Assembly (NCBI GenBank): GCA_035294085.1
Contig: DATGLP010000030.1
Location: 1-62,387, forward strand
From: Acidimicrobiales bacterium
GTDB taxonomy: Bacteria > Actinomycetota > Acidimicrobiia > Acidimicrobiales > Bog-793
Length of the DNA stretch: 62,387 nt
Direction: 5' to 3'
Positions 25,719 to 34,319 of the stretch are shown here, in pieces; within the stretch, counting starts at the first letter, position 1; every line of letters begins with the position of its first letter. A program made the position numbers and the translations under genes. The notes beneath the pieces are model-generated. The model was not told the origin of the DNA. It searched no databases and saw nothing but the letters and a program-made list of their open reading frames with translations.

Positions 25719-26623
25719 CAGGCTCTCGCCTCGCCACCTCCGAGCAGGCGAGCGTCCACCGCCTGGCGCTCCCAGCTCGCCCGAACCCAGTGGTAGGCGG
25801 GGTCGTCGCAGGCGAGCCAGCGCCGCTCGCCCGGTCCCGCCATGACGTTCAGGTAGTAGAGGTCGTAGCCGGGGACGGCCATCGAAGGGCCGTGGTAGCC
25901 GTGCGGGATCAGCACGACGTCGCCGTGGCCGACCTCGGCGAGCAGGTCGATGGGGCGCTCCGGCGTCCCGTAGAGCCGCTGGTAGGCGACGCCGCGCCGG
26001 CCCGACGGGTCTGGTGCCACCTCGAAGTAGTAGATCTCCTCGAGCTCGGCCTCGCCGTCGCGCCGCTCGTCGTGCTTGTGCGGCGGGAAGGAGGACCAGT
26101 TGCCCGCGGGCGTCACGACCTCGCAGCACAGCAGGCGCTCGGCCGGGAGGGAGTCGTCCATCGCGTAGTTCACGACCCGTCTCGAGCACGCCCCCGCGCC
26201 GCGCAGCTCGACCGTCGCCGACGCGGCGTCGCGGTAGGCGAACGGCGCACCGGTCGCGGCCCGGGCACCGGCGAGCGCGAAGCGTCCCCCCCCTCGACTC
26301 CCGACGCGGACGCTCGTGAACGGCGGCAGGTAGCAGCAGTCGCTCGGACCCCCGAACACGTCCGTCCTGCCGCGCAGCGTCGCTCGCGCCTCCCCGCAGG
26401 CGACGTCCGCCGCGCCGGCGAGCGAGAGCAGGAGCCACTCGGCCGCACCGGTGGCGAACTCGAGGGCGCCGCCAGGCGGCAGCTCGACGACGCGCAGCAT
26501 GGCGTAGGCCCAGCCCGCCCGCTCCGGCGTGAGGTCGAGCGCGAAGCGCTCGGACGAGAGCTGGCCGGCGCGAAAGTGCAGCTGGCGTTCGCAGCCAGCT
26601 GGGCGCGCCTTGATCTCCGCCAC
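25718..26623 (-). CDS. iolB: 5-deoxy-glucuronate isomerase
   Basis: A 301-aa bicupin that isomerises 5-deoxy-glucuronate to 2-deoxy-5-keto-gluconate, the substrate of IolC. Recognisable parts are LPPGGALEFATGAAEWLLL, NWSSFPPHKHDERRDGEAELEEIYYFEV with the His-His-Glu metal site, VLIPHGYHGPSMAVPGYDLYYLNVMAGP and DDPAYHWVR. GTG at 26623 follows GGAAGGAGCGAC. Confidence 0.95.
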   Translation of the reverse strand: MAEIKARPAGCERQLHFRAGQLSSERFALDLTPERAGWAYAMLRVVELPPGGALEFATGAAEWLLLSLAGAADVACGEARATLRGRTDVFGGPSDCCYLPPFTSVRVGSRGGGRFALAGARAATGAPFAYRDAASATVELRGAGACSRRVVNYAMDDSLPAERLLCCEVVTPAGNWSSFPPHKHDERRDGEAELEEIYYFEVAPDPSGRRGVAYQRLYGTPERPIDLLAEVGHGDVVLIPHGYHGPSMAVPGYDLYYLNVMAGPGERRWLACDDPAYHWVRASWERQAVDARLLGGGEARA

Positions 26624-26892
26624 GTCGCTCCTTCCCCGCCGCGCGCCGAGGGCCGCACGGACGCGTCACCGCATCGTCGCGCCGCGCACGACGCCGGTCA
26701 ACACTTTCTCCGAATGTCATTACGTTTGTGGCTTCGTGCCACCTCCCTCGTACAGGGACCCGGCGCGACGCCCGCCGCTCGCGGACGGCCCACCCGTCCG
26801 CCGGCGATGCCCCACGCGCGCCGCGCCGCTGCTCGGGTTCACGCCGACCGCCGCCACGCGGAGCGGTCCGACCCGCTGCTCCCGCCCACCGG
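26624..26892. promoter_or_regulatory. iolB upstream region with candidate promoter
   Basis: The 269 bp between the PiT stop and iolB hold no gene. On the minus strand TTGACC (26701-26696), a 17-base spacer and GACGAT (26678-26673) could start an iolBDA transcript. TGTCATTACG at 26715-26724 matches 8 of 10 positions of the IolR-like motif just upstream of it. Both calls are weak on their own. Confidence 0.35.
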
Positions 26893-27810
26893 CTACCTCC
26901 TGCAGAAGAGGCCACCGAGGAGGGCGAGACCGAAGGCGCTCGGCAGGGTCGTCGCCCACGCCAGCGCGATCGAACGGACCTCGTCCCAGCGGACCCGCCA
27001 CGGTTCGAGGCGCGCCGAGCCACCGAGGAGCCCTGCGGTCGTCGCCTGCGTCGACGAGAGGGGCATGCGGAGCGCGGATCCGCCGAGCACGGCAGCCGTC
27101 GCGGCGACGAGCGCCGAGAGCGTCCCGGCGTCGCCCGCGCGCGCCATCTGACCGGCGACGCGCGCCGACACGCGGCGAAGGTGGGCGAGCGCCCCGGCAG
27201 CGAAGGCAACGGCGAGCAGCAGCTGCCCCGTGACCTGCGCGTGGAGCGACGCAACCGCCGCCGGCCCACTGGCGAGCGCCAGGAGGGCGGGTAGCTTCTG
27301 GGCGTCGTTCGCCCCGTAGGCGACGCACTGCCCCGCGAACGCGCTCAGCTGGGCGAGCCGCGCTCGCCGGCGCCGCTCGGATCCCCCGCCGAGCAGCGCG
27401 CGCAGCGGACGTGCGAGCGCGAGCGCGAGCGCGAGGCTCACTACGGGCGCGAGGACACCAGAGACGACCACCGCTCCGATCGTCGCCCAGCGCGTCGGCA
27501 GGCCCGCACCGAAGCCGGCGCCGACGAGCGACCCGGTGAGCGCCATCGTGAGGCTGGTCGGCAACCCTCGCCTCGAGAGCGAGAGGACGATCGCCAGCGA
27601 CGAGAGGACCGCGTCGACGAAGACGAGCCGGCCGTCGGTGCGCTCGAAGGAGACGAGGCCGTGCGCGACCGTCCCGGCCACGCCCGCGCCGAGCACGAGG
27701 GGCGTCGCGCCCACGGCGATCGTGAGCAGCGCAATCGCCGCCAACGGGGGCAGCGCACGCGAGCGCGCGCTCGTCGAGGCGAGCGTCACCCCGTCGTTGC
27801 CGCCGCTCAC
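26893..27810 (-). CDS. PiT-family inorganic phosphate transporter
   Basis: A membrane protein of at least 305 aa with about ten hydrophobic segments. It carries both PiT signatures: SGGNDGVTLASTSARSRAL near the N-terminus and CVAYGANDAQKLPALLALA in the second half. PiT proteins import phosphate with protons or sodium. The first canonical start in frame is GTG at 27810, yet homology extends upstream (AHVGLIALALAFAF) to about 27855, where the codon is ACG after a GAAAGG. So either the start is non-canonical or the first helix is shortened. The partner DUF47 gene lies at the other end of the iolBDA genes. Confidence 0.85.
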   Translation of the reverse strand: MSGGNDGVTLASTSARSRALPPLAAIALLTIAVGATPLVLGAGVAGTVAHGLVSFERTDGRLVFVDAVLSSLAIVLSLSRRGLPTSLTMALTGSLVGAGFGAGLPTRWATIGAVVVSGVLAPVVSLALALALARPLRALLGGGSERRRRARLAQLSAFAGQCVAYGANDAQKLPALLALASGPAAVASLHAQVTGQLLLAVAFAAGALAHLRRVSARVAGQMARAGDAGTLSALVAATAAVLGGSALRMPLSSTQATTAGLLGGSARLEPWRVRWDEVRSIALAWATTLPSAFGLALLGGLFCRR

Positions 27811-27896
27811 GAACGCGAAGGCGAGGGCGAGCGCGATGAGCCCGACGTGCGCCGTCGCTGGCCGCCTTTCTCGCGGAACGCTGGTGACGCCACACT

Positions 27897-27925
27897 ACGG
27901 TAGCTGACGTCAGGACATCTTGACA
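27897..27925 (-). promoter_or_regulatory. IolR-like double site over a possible PiT promoter
   Basis: CGTCAGGACA (27908-27917; TGTCCTGACG on the minus strand, 9 of 10 to KGWCHTRACA) overlaps CATCTTGACA (27916-27925, 8 of 10 on the plus strand). On the minus strand TGTCAA (27925-27920), a 17-base spacer and TACCGT (27902-27897) could be the promoter they cover. The 14-base identity with the iolC upstream site is the strongest evidence for shared control. Confidence 0.5.
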
Positions 27926-28075
27926 GCGGGGCGACCAGAGGATTTCACCACCGCGCCACCCGCAGGTCACGAGGCGGTCACGCTGCCTTCACCTGCCCTC
28001 GCTACGGTGCCGACGAGGAGTCGCGGAGGGCAGCCAGCAGTGCGCGAGGACACCGCCGTGCAGACGATCGCCGCG

Positions 28076-29698
28076 CTAGCCGGCGGCCTCCTCGGCGCTC
28101 GCCCCGCGCCCGCGGTAGATGTCGAGCGTCACCTCCCAGGGGATGACCCCGACGCGTGCTGCCCACGACTCCCACGAGGCCCGCAGCTCGGCCACGACGC
28201 CCCGCTGCGCCGGCGCACAGTCGCGCAGCTCCGCGGGGTCGGTGGCGAGGTCGTAGAGCTCCCAGGGCCCGGGGTAGGCACGCACGAGCTTCCAGTTGGC
28301 CAGCCGGATTGCGGCGTTGCCCGTGTGCTCCCAGAACAGCGGGTGCACGGCCGGCGGCCCGCCCCGCAGCGCCTCGAGCATGCTCACCCCCTCGAGCGCA
28401 GGCGCACCGCTGGCGCGTCGGCTCGGGTACGTCGCGCCCGTCGCCGCGAGGACCGTCGGCAGGACGTCGGTGAGCTGGTACGGGGTGCGCTCGATGTGGC
28501 CTGCGAGGAGCCCGCCGGCGGGCCAGTGGACGACGAAGGGCGCGGCGATGCCTCCCTCGTGCACGTAGCGCTTGTAGTAGCGGAACGGTGCGTTCGAGAG
28601 GTTCGCCCAGGCGCGCCCGTAGCTCGCGTAGGTGTCCTCCGGCCCGGGCCAGATCTCGGGCAGGTTCCCGACGCGGATCGCGCCACCGGCGCGCGTCGCC
28701 CTGGGCAGGATGTCCGACCTCGCTGCGAAGCGCTCCGGCGAGACGAGCGGCAGCTCCTCGGAGGAGGCGCCGTTGTCCGACAGGAAGATGAGCAGCGTGT
28801 CGTCGAGCTGCCCCGTCTCCCTGAGGGCCTCGACGAGGGCGCCGACACCGGCGTCCAGGCGCGTCACCTGGGCGGCGTAGACCTGCATGCGTCGCACCTG
28901 CCACTCGGGCGCGCGCGCCTTCTCGAAGGGGGGCTCGCGCTCGTCCCGATCGCTCGCCAGCGAGACGTCCGGGAACAGGCCCTCGTCCACGAGCCGCTCG
29001 ATGCGCCGGCGGCGCAGCACGTCCCAGCCAGCCTCGAACGCGCCGTCGTAGGCTCGGATGTCCTCCTCGGGCGCGTGCAGGGGCCAGTGCGGCGCGCTGA
29101 ACGCCACGTAGCAGAAGAACGGGCGAGACCCGGCGTGCGCGCGGATGTAGCTCGCGGCCGCGCTCGCGATCGCGTCCGTGTAGTAGAAGCCCGGGACGAG
29201 TGCCTCGCTCGACGCATCCTCGTCCCCCCGCCGCAGCGTGCCTGGTTGGTAGTAGCTGCCACAGCCGGTGAGCGTGCCGAAGAACTCGGCGAAGCCTCGA
29301 CGAGTGGGCCACGACGGATCGGGCACCGTCATCTGTGCGGAGAGGTGCCACTTGCCGAACATGGCCGTCGCGTAGCCGCTGGCGCGCAGCACCTCCGCCA
29401 TGGTCGGGGTGCGCTCGCTCAGAGAGCCCGGGTAGCCGCGCGGCCGGTCGTCGTTCGTGAGGATGCCGATCCCGCTCTGGTGGGGGTGGAGCCCCGTGAG
29501 CAGCGACGCGCGCGACGGGCTGCAGCGGGCGCTCGTGTAGAAGTGCGCGAGGCGCACGCCGGCGCGCGCGAGCCGATCGATGTTCGGGGTGGCGAGCTCG
29601 CCGCCGTAGCAGCCGAGGTCCGAGTAGCCGAGGTCGTCGGCGACGACGAGGACGACGTTGGGCCTCCTCGGGCCAGGAGCCTCAGGAGCGACCGTCAC
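28076..29698 (-). CDS. Type I sulfatase (alkaline-phosphatase superfamily hydrolase)
   Basis: A 540-aa hydrolase with RPNVVLVVADDLGYSDLGCYGG (metal Asp pair), the CxPxR formylglycine motif in ARCSPSRASLLTG, FGKWHLS, APHWPLHAP and FLSDNGASSEE. The Cys in CSPSR must be converted to formylglycine by a separate enzyme that is not in the window. There is no signal peptide, so it appears cytoplasmic. Sulfatase-fold enzymes hydrolyse sulfate esters but some hydrolyse phosphodiesters or phosphonate esters; with phosphodiesterases in the facing operon, that option deserves attention. It diverges from the ABC transporter operon. Confidence 0.85.
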   Translation of the reverse strand: MTVAPEAPGPRRPNVVLVVADDLGYSDLGCYGGELATPNIDRLARAGVRLAHFYTSARCSPSRASLLTGLHPHQSGIGILTNDDRPRGYPGSLSERTPTMAEVLRASGYATAMFGKWHLSAQMTVPDPSWPTRRGFAEFFGTLTGCGSYYQPGTLRRGDEDASSEALVPGFYYTDAIASAAASYIRAHAGSRPFFCYVAFSAPHWPLHAPEEDIRAYDGAFEAGWDVLRRRRIERLVDEGLFPDVSLASDRDEREPPFEKARAPEWQVRRMQVYAAQVTRLDAGVGALVEALRETGQLDDTLLIFLSDNGASSEELPLVSPERFAARSDILPRATRAGGAIRVGNLPEIWPGPEDTYASYGRAWANLSNAPFRYYKRYVHEGGIAAPFVVHWPAGGLLAGHIERTPYQLTDVLPTVLAATGATYPSRRASGAPALEGVSMLEALRGGPPAVHPLFWEHTGNAAIRLANWKLVRAYPGPWELYDLATDPAELRDCAPAQRGVVAELRASWESWAARVGVIPWEVTLDIYRGRGASAEEAAG

Positions 29699-30090
29699 GC
29701 GGACCCCACGAGCTGCGGCGTGCCGCGGGAACCGGCGCGGGCGGCCAGCGGGCCGTGCCGGGCTCCCGCCACCCCTGCCCGCACGCCCCCGACGACAGGG
29801 GCGTGCCGGTGCCCCGGCTCATGGACAAACCCACGGAGGTAGGCTAACGTGACCACTAGGTAAGTACAACATGACAAGGGGGGAAGGGCCTTTGGGTGGT
29901 GGAGCGGCTGACGCGCACGCCGACGGTGCAGCTCACTGCGGCGCGACAGCCCGGTGCCGGGCGCGCCGGCGGCCCACGGGCGGGCGGATCCGTCCCTCGA
30001 CCGGCCGCCGTGTCAGCTACCCGTCGCACTCAGCGGCTCGCGAGCCACCAAGTCAGTGAGTGGCCGGCAACGACTGAAACGGAGGAACGT
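29699..30090. promoter_or_regulatory. Divergent region between sulfatase and ABC operon
   Basis: About 390 bp with no supported gene. CAACATGACA at 29867-29876 matches 8 of 10 positions of the IolR-like consensus (mismatches in the first two). No clean promoter pair stands out for either direction. The weak site would tie the ABC operon to inositol control only if binding were shown. Confidence 0.3.
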
Positions 30091-31284
30091 ATGCGGCACA
30101 GAAGTCCCGTCATCGCCGCCACCGCGGTGGTCACCAGCCTGGTGCTCGCGGGCGCGCTCGCCCCGGGCGCGATGGCATCGAAGCGGTCGCCCACGCGTGC
30201 CGCGCACGCGGCCGTGAAGAACCCGTACCCGAAGTCCCTGCACGGGAGCTTCGCCTTCTACTCGGGCGGGGATACCAACGTCGAGTCGCTGTGGACGAAC
30301 GTCCTCATCCCAAGCTTCAACCGCGCGTACCCGCACATCAAGATCGACTACGTGTTCGACGAGCACGGCGTCAACGACGTCACGACCCTCGCGCGTGTCG
30401 CCCAGGCAGTGCAGAACCACCAGCCGAGCGGCTACGCGCTCCTCGAGTCGGCGACGAACGCCGTGGAGCTGGCGGCGCGCAACCACCTGTTCATCCCCGT
30501 GACGAAGAAGGCGATCCCGAACATCGTGAACGTCCCCGCCTCGACCATGCAGGTGGTCCGGTACGACGCCGTCCCCTACCGGGGCTCGAAGGTGGTGCTC
30601 GCCTACAACTCGAAGGCGGTCCCCAACCCGCCGAAGACGCTCTCCCAGCTGCTCAGCTGGATCCAGGCCCACCCTGGCGAGTTCGCCTACTGCAACCCCT
30701 CCGGTGGTGGCTCCGGCTCGTACTTCGTGCAGGACGTGCTCGACTCGTACATGCCCAAGTCGGCCGTCCAGACGCTCGCCTTCAACGACGCCACCTCCCT
30801 CGAGAGCGACTGGGCGCCGGGCCTCGCCGAGCTGCACAAGCTCAACAGCTACGTCTACGGTCACGGCACCTACCCGGCCGGGAACACCCAGGTGCTCTCG
30901 CTCCTCGGCTCCGGCGCGGTGGAGATGGCGACGGTCTGGTCTGACCAGGGCACCCAGGCGCTGCACGACGGCCAGCTGCCCAAGAGCGTGAAGCTCACCG
31001 ACATCTCGCCGCCCTTCGCCGGCAGCCCTGTCTACCTCGGGATCCCGCGGTACACGCCGAAGAACCAGGTCCGGCTCGTCGACGCCTTCTTGAACTTCGT
31101 CCTTTCGGTTCCCCAGCAGGCGAAGGTGGTGAAGATCCTGGCCGGGTTCCCCGCGATCAGCATCTCGAAGATGACCAAGACCGTGAAGGCAGAGTTCAGC
31201 GCACTGGGCGAGGCCGAGAGCCTCCCCTACGCCGCCCAGATCAGTTCCGACCTGAACCGGATCTGGCAGCAGCAGGTGCCGTAG
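30091..31284 (+). CDS. ABC transporter extracellular solute-binding protein
   Basis: A 397-aa secreted protein. The N-terminus MRHRSPVIAATAVVTSLVLA ending GAMAS is a signal peptide without a clear lipobox Cys. The mature part is a family 1 binding protein (FAFYSGGDTNVESLW, YDAVPYRGSKVVLAYNSKAV, YCNPSGGGSGSYFVQD, AVEMATVWSDQG, GIPRYTPKNQ), in the group with AfuA/FbpA/PotD-like proteins whose ligands include iron, polyamines, sugar phosphates and phosphonates. ATG at 30091 follows GGAGG; the longer frame upstream is not conserved. The downstream phosphatases suggest an organophosphate ligand. Confidence 0.85.
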   Translation: MRHRSPVIAATAVVTSLVLAGALAPGAMASKRSPTRAAHAAVKNPYPKSLHGSFAFYSGGDTNVESLWTNVLIPSFNRAYPHIKIDYVFDEHGVNDVTTLARVAQAVQNHQPSGYALLESATNAVELAARNHLFIPVTKKAIPNIVNVPASTMQVVRYDAVPYRGSKVVLAYNSKAVPNPPKTLSQLLSWIQAHPGEFAYCNPSGGGSGSYFVQDVLDSYMPKSAVQTLAFNDATSLESDWAPGLAELHKLNSYVYGHGTYPAGNTQVLSLLGSGAVEMATVWSDQGTQALHDGQLPKSVKLTDISPPFAGSPVYLGIPRYTPKNQVRLVDAFLNFVLSVPQQAKVVKILAGFPAISISKMTKTVKAEFSALGEAESLPYAAQISSDLNRIWQQQVP

Positions 31285-31304
31285 GCAGCGACGAGGAGCG
31301 CTCG

Positions 31305-32303
31305 GTGACGACCCGGACCCCGCTCGTCGGCGAGGCAACCCTCACCGACGACGCGCCGGCCGGACCGGCGCCGGCCGCGCCACGGCGCGGCCGGCGCCGG
31401 TCACGGGCGCACGACGAGGCAGGGACCCGAGGGGGGGCAGCATCCCTCCTCGGGTTCCTGCCCCTCGCCTTCCTCCTCGTCTTCGGCGGGATCCCGATCG
31501 TCCTCAGCCTCCTGCTCGTGCTCGGGCACCTCGGCGGACCGAACGCCGCGGTCTCCGAGCTCGGCCAAGGGGAGATCCCTGGGCACGGCATCGGCACGCT
31601 CGGCGCCGTCACCCAGCTGTTCGACAACGCCTCCTTCCGGCGCGACGTGCTCGCGACCGTGGTCGTCTTCCTGGTCAGTGCCGCGCTCGTGCTCACGATC
31701 GCCGTGGTGCTGACCTTCTGGCACCGCCTGCGACCGAACCGTGCGCTCGCCGTCCTCCAGTTCCTCGCCGTGATCCCCCTGTTCATCCCGGTGGTCATCG
31801 CCAGCTTCTCGCTGTGGACCTTCTGGGGCGCACGGGGCTTCACGAACAGCCTTGCGCAGCTGCTCGGTTGGCACAACGCGCTCGTGTTCAGCGGGACCCT
31901 GCAGGGCGTCGTCCTCGCCGAGACGTGGGTGAGCCTCCCCTTCGCCGTGCTGCTGCTGCGCGCCGGCGTCGCCTCCCTGAGCGACAGCTCGCTCGACGCC
32001 GCCCGGGACGCCGGCGCCGGGCCGATCAGCGTGGCGTGGCGCATCATGCTCCCCCAGCTGCGCCGCGAGTGCACGATCGTCTTCTGCTTCACGGCCGTGG
32101 GCGTGCTCGGGAGCTTCACCGTGCCGTTCATCGTCGGCCCGTCGTCGCCGCTCCTGCTCGGCGTCGACGCCGTGAACACCTTCGCCGACTACAACCAGCC
32201 CCAGCAGGCCGCCGTCATCGGCTTCACCATCTTCGTCCTCGCCGGCGTGATCGGCTGCCTGTACGCGATCGGAGCGAGGAGGCGCCGTGTCGGTACCCGC
32301 TAG
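31305..32303 (+). CDS. ABC transporter permease, first subunit
   Basis: A 332-aa inner-membrane permease of the MetI-like fold with six or more hydrophobic segments after a 45-residue Arg/Ala-rich cytoplasmic tail. The EAA loop that contacts the ATPase is LDAARDAGAGPISVAWRIMLPQ. GTG at 31305 lies 21 bp after the binding-protein gene. It overlaps the second permease by 17 bp. Confidence 0.85.
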   Translation: MTTRTPLVGEATLTDDAPAGPAPAAPRRGRRRSRAHDEAGTRGGAASLLGFLPLAFLLVFGGIPIVLSLLLVLGHLGGPNAAVSELGQGEIPGHGIGTLGAVTQLFDNASFRRDVLATVVVFLVSAALVLTIAVVLTFWHRLRPNRALAVLQFLAVIPLFIPVVIASFSLWTFWGARGFTNSLAQLLGWHNALVFSGTLQGVVLAETWVSLPFAVLLLRAGVASLSDSSLDAARDAGAGPISVAWRIMLPQLRRECTIVFCFTAVGVLGSFTVPFIVGPSSPLLLGVDAVNTFADYNQPQQAAVIGFTIFVLAGVIGCLYAIGARRRRVGTR

Positions 32304-33138
32304 CGCTCGCTGGCGGCGCCAGGCGAGCGCTCCTGTCGTGCTCCTGCTCCGCCTCGGCCAGCTCGTCCTCTTCCTCGCCGCGGTGTTCTTCATCGTCGTG
32401 CCGCTCGGCTGGCTCGTGCTCCTCGCCTTCGTGAAGGGCTTCAACTTCCCGTCCCTCGCCCCCACGGCCTTCACGCTGTCCTGGTGGCACACCGTCCTCG
32501 CCACGCCGGGACTGCTGCACTCGGTCTTCCTCTCGGTGACGATCGCGCCGGTCGTCCTCGCGCTGTCGATGCTGCTGTGCCTGCCAGCCGCCTACGCCCT
32601 CGGGCGCTACAACTTCCCCGGGAAGCGATTCGTGCTCCTGAGCGTCTTCTCGATCAACGCGTTCCCCCGCATCAGCCTCTACATCGCGATGATCCCGATG
32701 CTGTTCTTCCTGAACCTGATGGGCACCGTCGCCGGCGTCGTCGTGGTGCAGCTCATCGGGACGATCCTGTTCATGACGTGGATCCCGGCAACGGGGTTCG
32801 CGGCCGTTCCCGACGCGCTCGTCGAGGCGGCGCGCGACGCCGGCGCCTCCCGGTTCCAGGTCTTCTGGCGGATCCTCCTCCCGCTGTGCCGTCCGAGCAT
32901 CGCCGTCGCCGCCGTGCTCTCCTTCCTCGCCGCCTTCGACGAGGCGCAGGGGACCTTCCTCGTCGGCGCCCCGAACTACCTGACGATGCCGACGCGCATG
33001 TACTCGCTCGTGCTCGACTACCCGGTGCAGTTCGCCGCGGTGTTCGCCGTCGTGCTGTCGATCCCCTCGGTCATCCTGCTCCTCTTGGTCCGCAGGTCGC
33101 TGTTCGCGGGGACGAGTACGGCGCTCCAGCTCCGATAG
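32287..33138 (+). CDS. ABC transporter permease, second subunit
   Basis: A 283-aa permease, partner of the preceding gene. It has six hydrophobic segments, the sequence LPAAYALGRYNFPGKR typical of the second permease in PotC/AfuB-like systems, and the EAA loop LVEAARDAGASRFQVFWRILLPL. GTG at 32287 lies inside the first permease gene, so the two are co-translated. The ATPase gene follows after 11 bp. Confidence 0.85.
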   Translation: MSVPASARWRRQASAPVVLLLRLGQLVLFLAAVFFIVVPLGWLVLLAFVKGFNFPSLAPTAFTLSWWHTVLATPGLLHSVFLSVTIAPVVLALSMLLCLPAAYALGRYNFPGKRFVLLSVFSINAFPRISLYIAMIPMLFFLNLMGTVAGVVVVQLIGTILFMTWIPATGFAAVPDALVEAARDAGASRFQVFWRILLPLCRPSIAVAAVLSFLAAFDEAQGTFLVGAPNYLTMPTRMYSLVLDYPVQFAAVFAVVLSIPSVILLLLVRRSLFAGTSTALQLR

Positions 33139-33149
33139 GCAGGGAATCC

Positions 33150-34319
33150 GTGACCACGACCGACGCGACGCAGGGCTCCGAGCTCGTCCTCGAGCACATC
33201 ACGAAGTCCTTCGGCGGCCCGCCTGCCGTCAACGACGTCTCCCTCACCGTCGCGCCGCACGAGTTCCTCACCCTCCTCGGTCCCTCCGGGAGCGGCAAGA
33301 CGACGATCCTGCGCATGGTCGGCGGGTTCCTCGCGCCCGACGCCGGCAGGATCCTCATCGACGGCACCGACGTCGGGGGCGTCCCCGTCGAGCGTCGACC
33401 GACGGCGATGCTCTTCCAGCAGCTCTCGCTCTGGCCGCACCTCAGCGTCGCCCGCAACGTCAGCTTCGGGCTGGAACTGCGGCACCGGCCCAAGGCGGAG
33501 ATACGGCGTCGCGTCCGCGAGCTCCTCGAGGTCGTCGGCCTCGCCGACTTCGGCGACCGCCTGCCCGCACAGCTCTCCGGCGGCCAGCAGCAGCGCGTCG
33601 CACTCGCCCGGGCCCTCGCGCTCGAGCCGCGGATCTTGCTCCTCGACGAACCCTTCAGCGCGCTCGACACGAAGCTGCGCGTCGAGCTGCGGACGTTCGT
33701 GCGCAGCCTCCAGCGCGAGCTCGGGACGACCACCCTCCTCGTCACGCACGACCAGGAGGAGGCGCTCGACCTCTCCGACCGGATCGTCGTCCTGCGCGAG
33801 GGGCGCATCGAGCAGATCGGCGACCCCACCGAGATCTACGAGTCGCCGAGGACGAGCTTCGTCGCCGAGTTCCTCGGCGCGATGAACTTCCTCACCGGCA
33901 CCCCGAGCGCGCACGAGGTCCGCCTCGCCGACGGGGCCGTCGTTCCCGTCGACGAGGAGGCGTCGAGCCTCCGGCGCCAGACGACGATCGGCGTGCGTCC
34001 CGAGGACGTCGTGGTCTCCCGCGTCGACGCCTCGTCCCCGGCACGCTGCTCCGTCGAGTCGGTGACCATCAAGGGCCACTACAAGCAGCTGCAGCTGCGT
34101 CTCGGCGCCACGCTCGTGCGCGCCTACGTGGACAAGGGGCTCGCGGTCGGCCCGGGGGACACGGTCGCGCTCCGATTCCGCCGGATCCACGCCTTCGACG
34201 AGGCCGGCGGCGACGTCGGCGTGCACGAGCTCGCCGACGACTCGCGCACGGGGCGGCACGCGCACCACCACCTGCGTCACCTCCCCGACGACGCGCTCGT
34301 CGCCGACGAGCTGCGATGA
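33150..34319 (+). CDS. ABC transporter ATP-binding protein
   Basis: A 389-aa ATPase. It has Walker A GPSGSGKTT, the Q loop FQQLSLWPHL, signature LSGGQQQRVALARAL, Walker B ILLLDEPFSALD and switch His VTHDQEEAL. A C-terminal TOBE-type beta domain (IGVRPEDVVVS to VALRFRRIHAFD) is typical of importers of the polyamine/iron/organophosphate type. GTG at 33150 follows AGGGA. It overlaps the inositol monophosphatase gene by 4 bp (ATGA), linking transport and metabolism in one transcript. Confidence 0.92.
   Translation: MTTTDATQGSELVLEHITKSFGGPPAVNDVSLTVAPHEFLTLLGPSGSGKTTILRMVGGFLAPDAGRILIDGTDVGGVPVERRPTAMLFQQLSLWPHLSVARNVSFGLELRHRPKAEIRRRVRELLEVVGLADFGDRLPAQLSGGQQQRVALARALALEPRILLLDEPFSALDTKLRVELRTFVRSLQRELGTTTLLVTHDQEEALDLSDRIVVLREGRIEQIGDPTEIYESPRTSFVAEFLGAMNFLTGTPSAHEVRLADGAVVPVDEEASSLRRQTTIGVRPEDVVVSRVDASSPARCSVESVTIKGHYKQLQLRLGATLVRAYVDKGLAVGPGDTVALRFRRIHAFDEAGGDVGVHELADDSRTGRHAHHHLRHLPDDALVADELR

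Noticed and set aside
23004-25796. A 930-aa plus-strand open frame opposite iolA and iolD
   Set aside because: Antisense to two strongly supported enzymes; composition is Arg/Asp/Glu-rich without motifs.
25719-27269. N-terminal extension of the iolD frame to 1141 aa
   Set aside because: The frame is open by chance across iolB and PiT; the family start and TGATG coupling at 25718 fix the real start.
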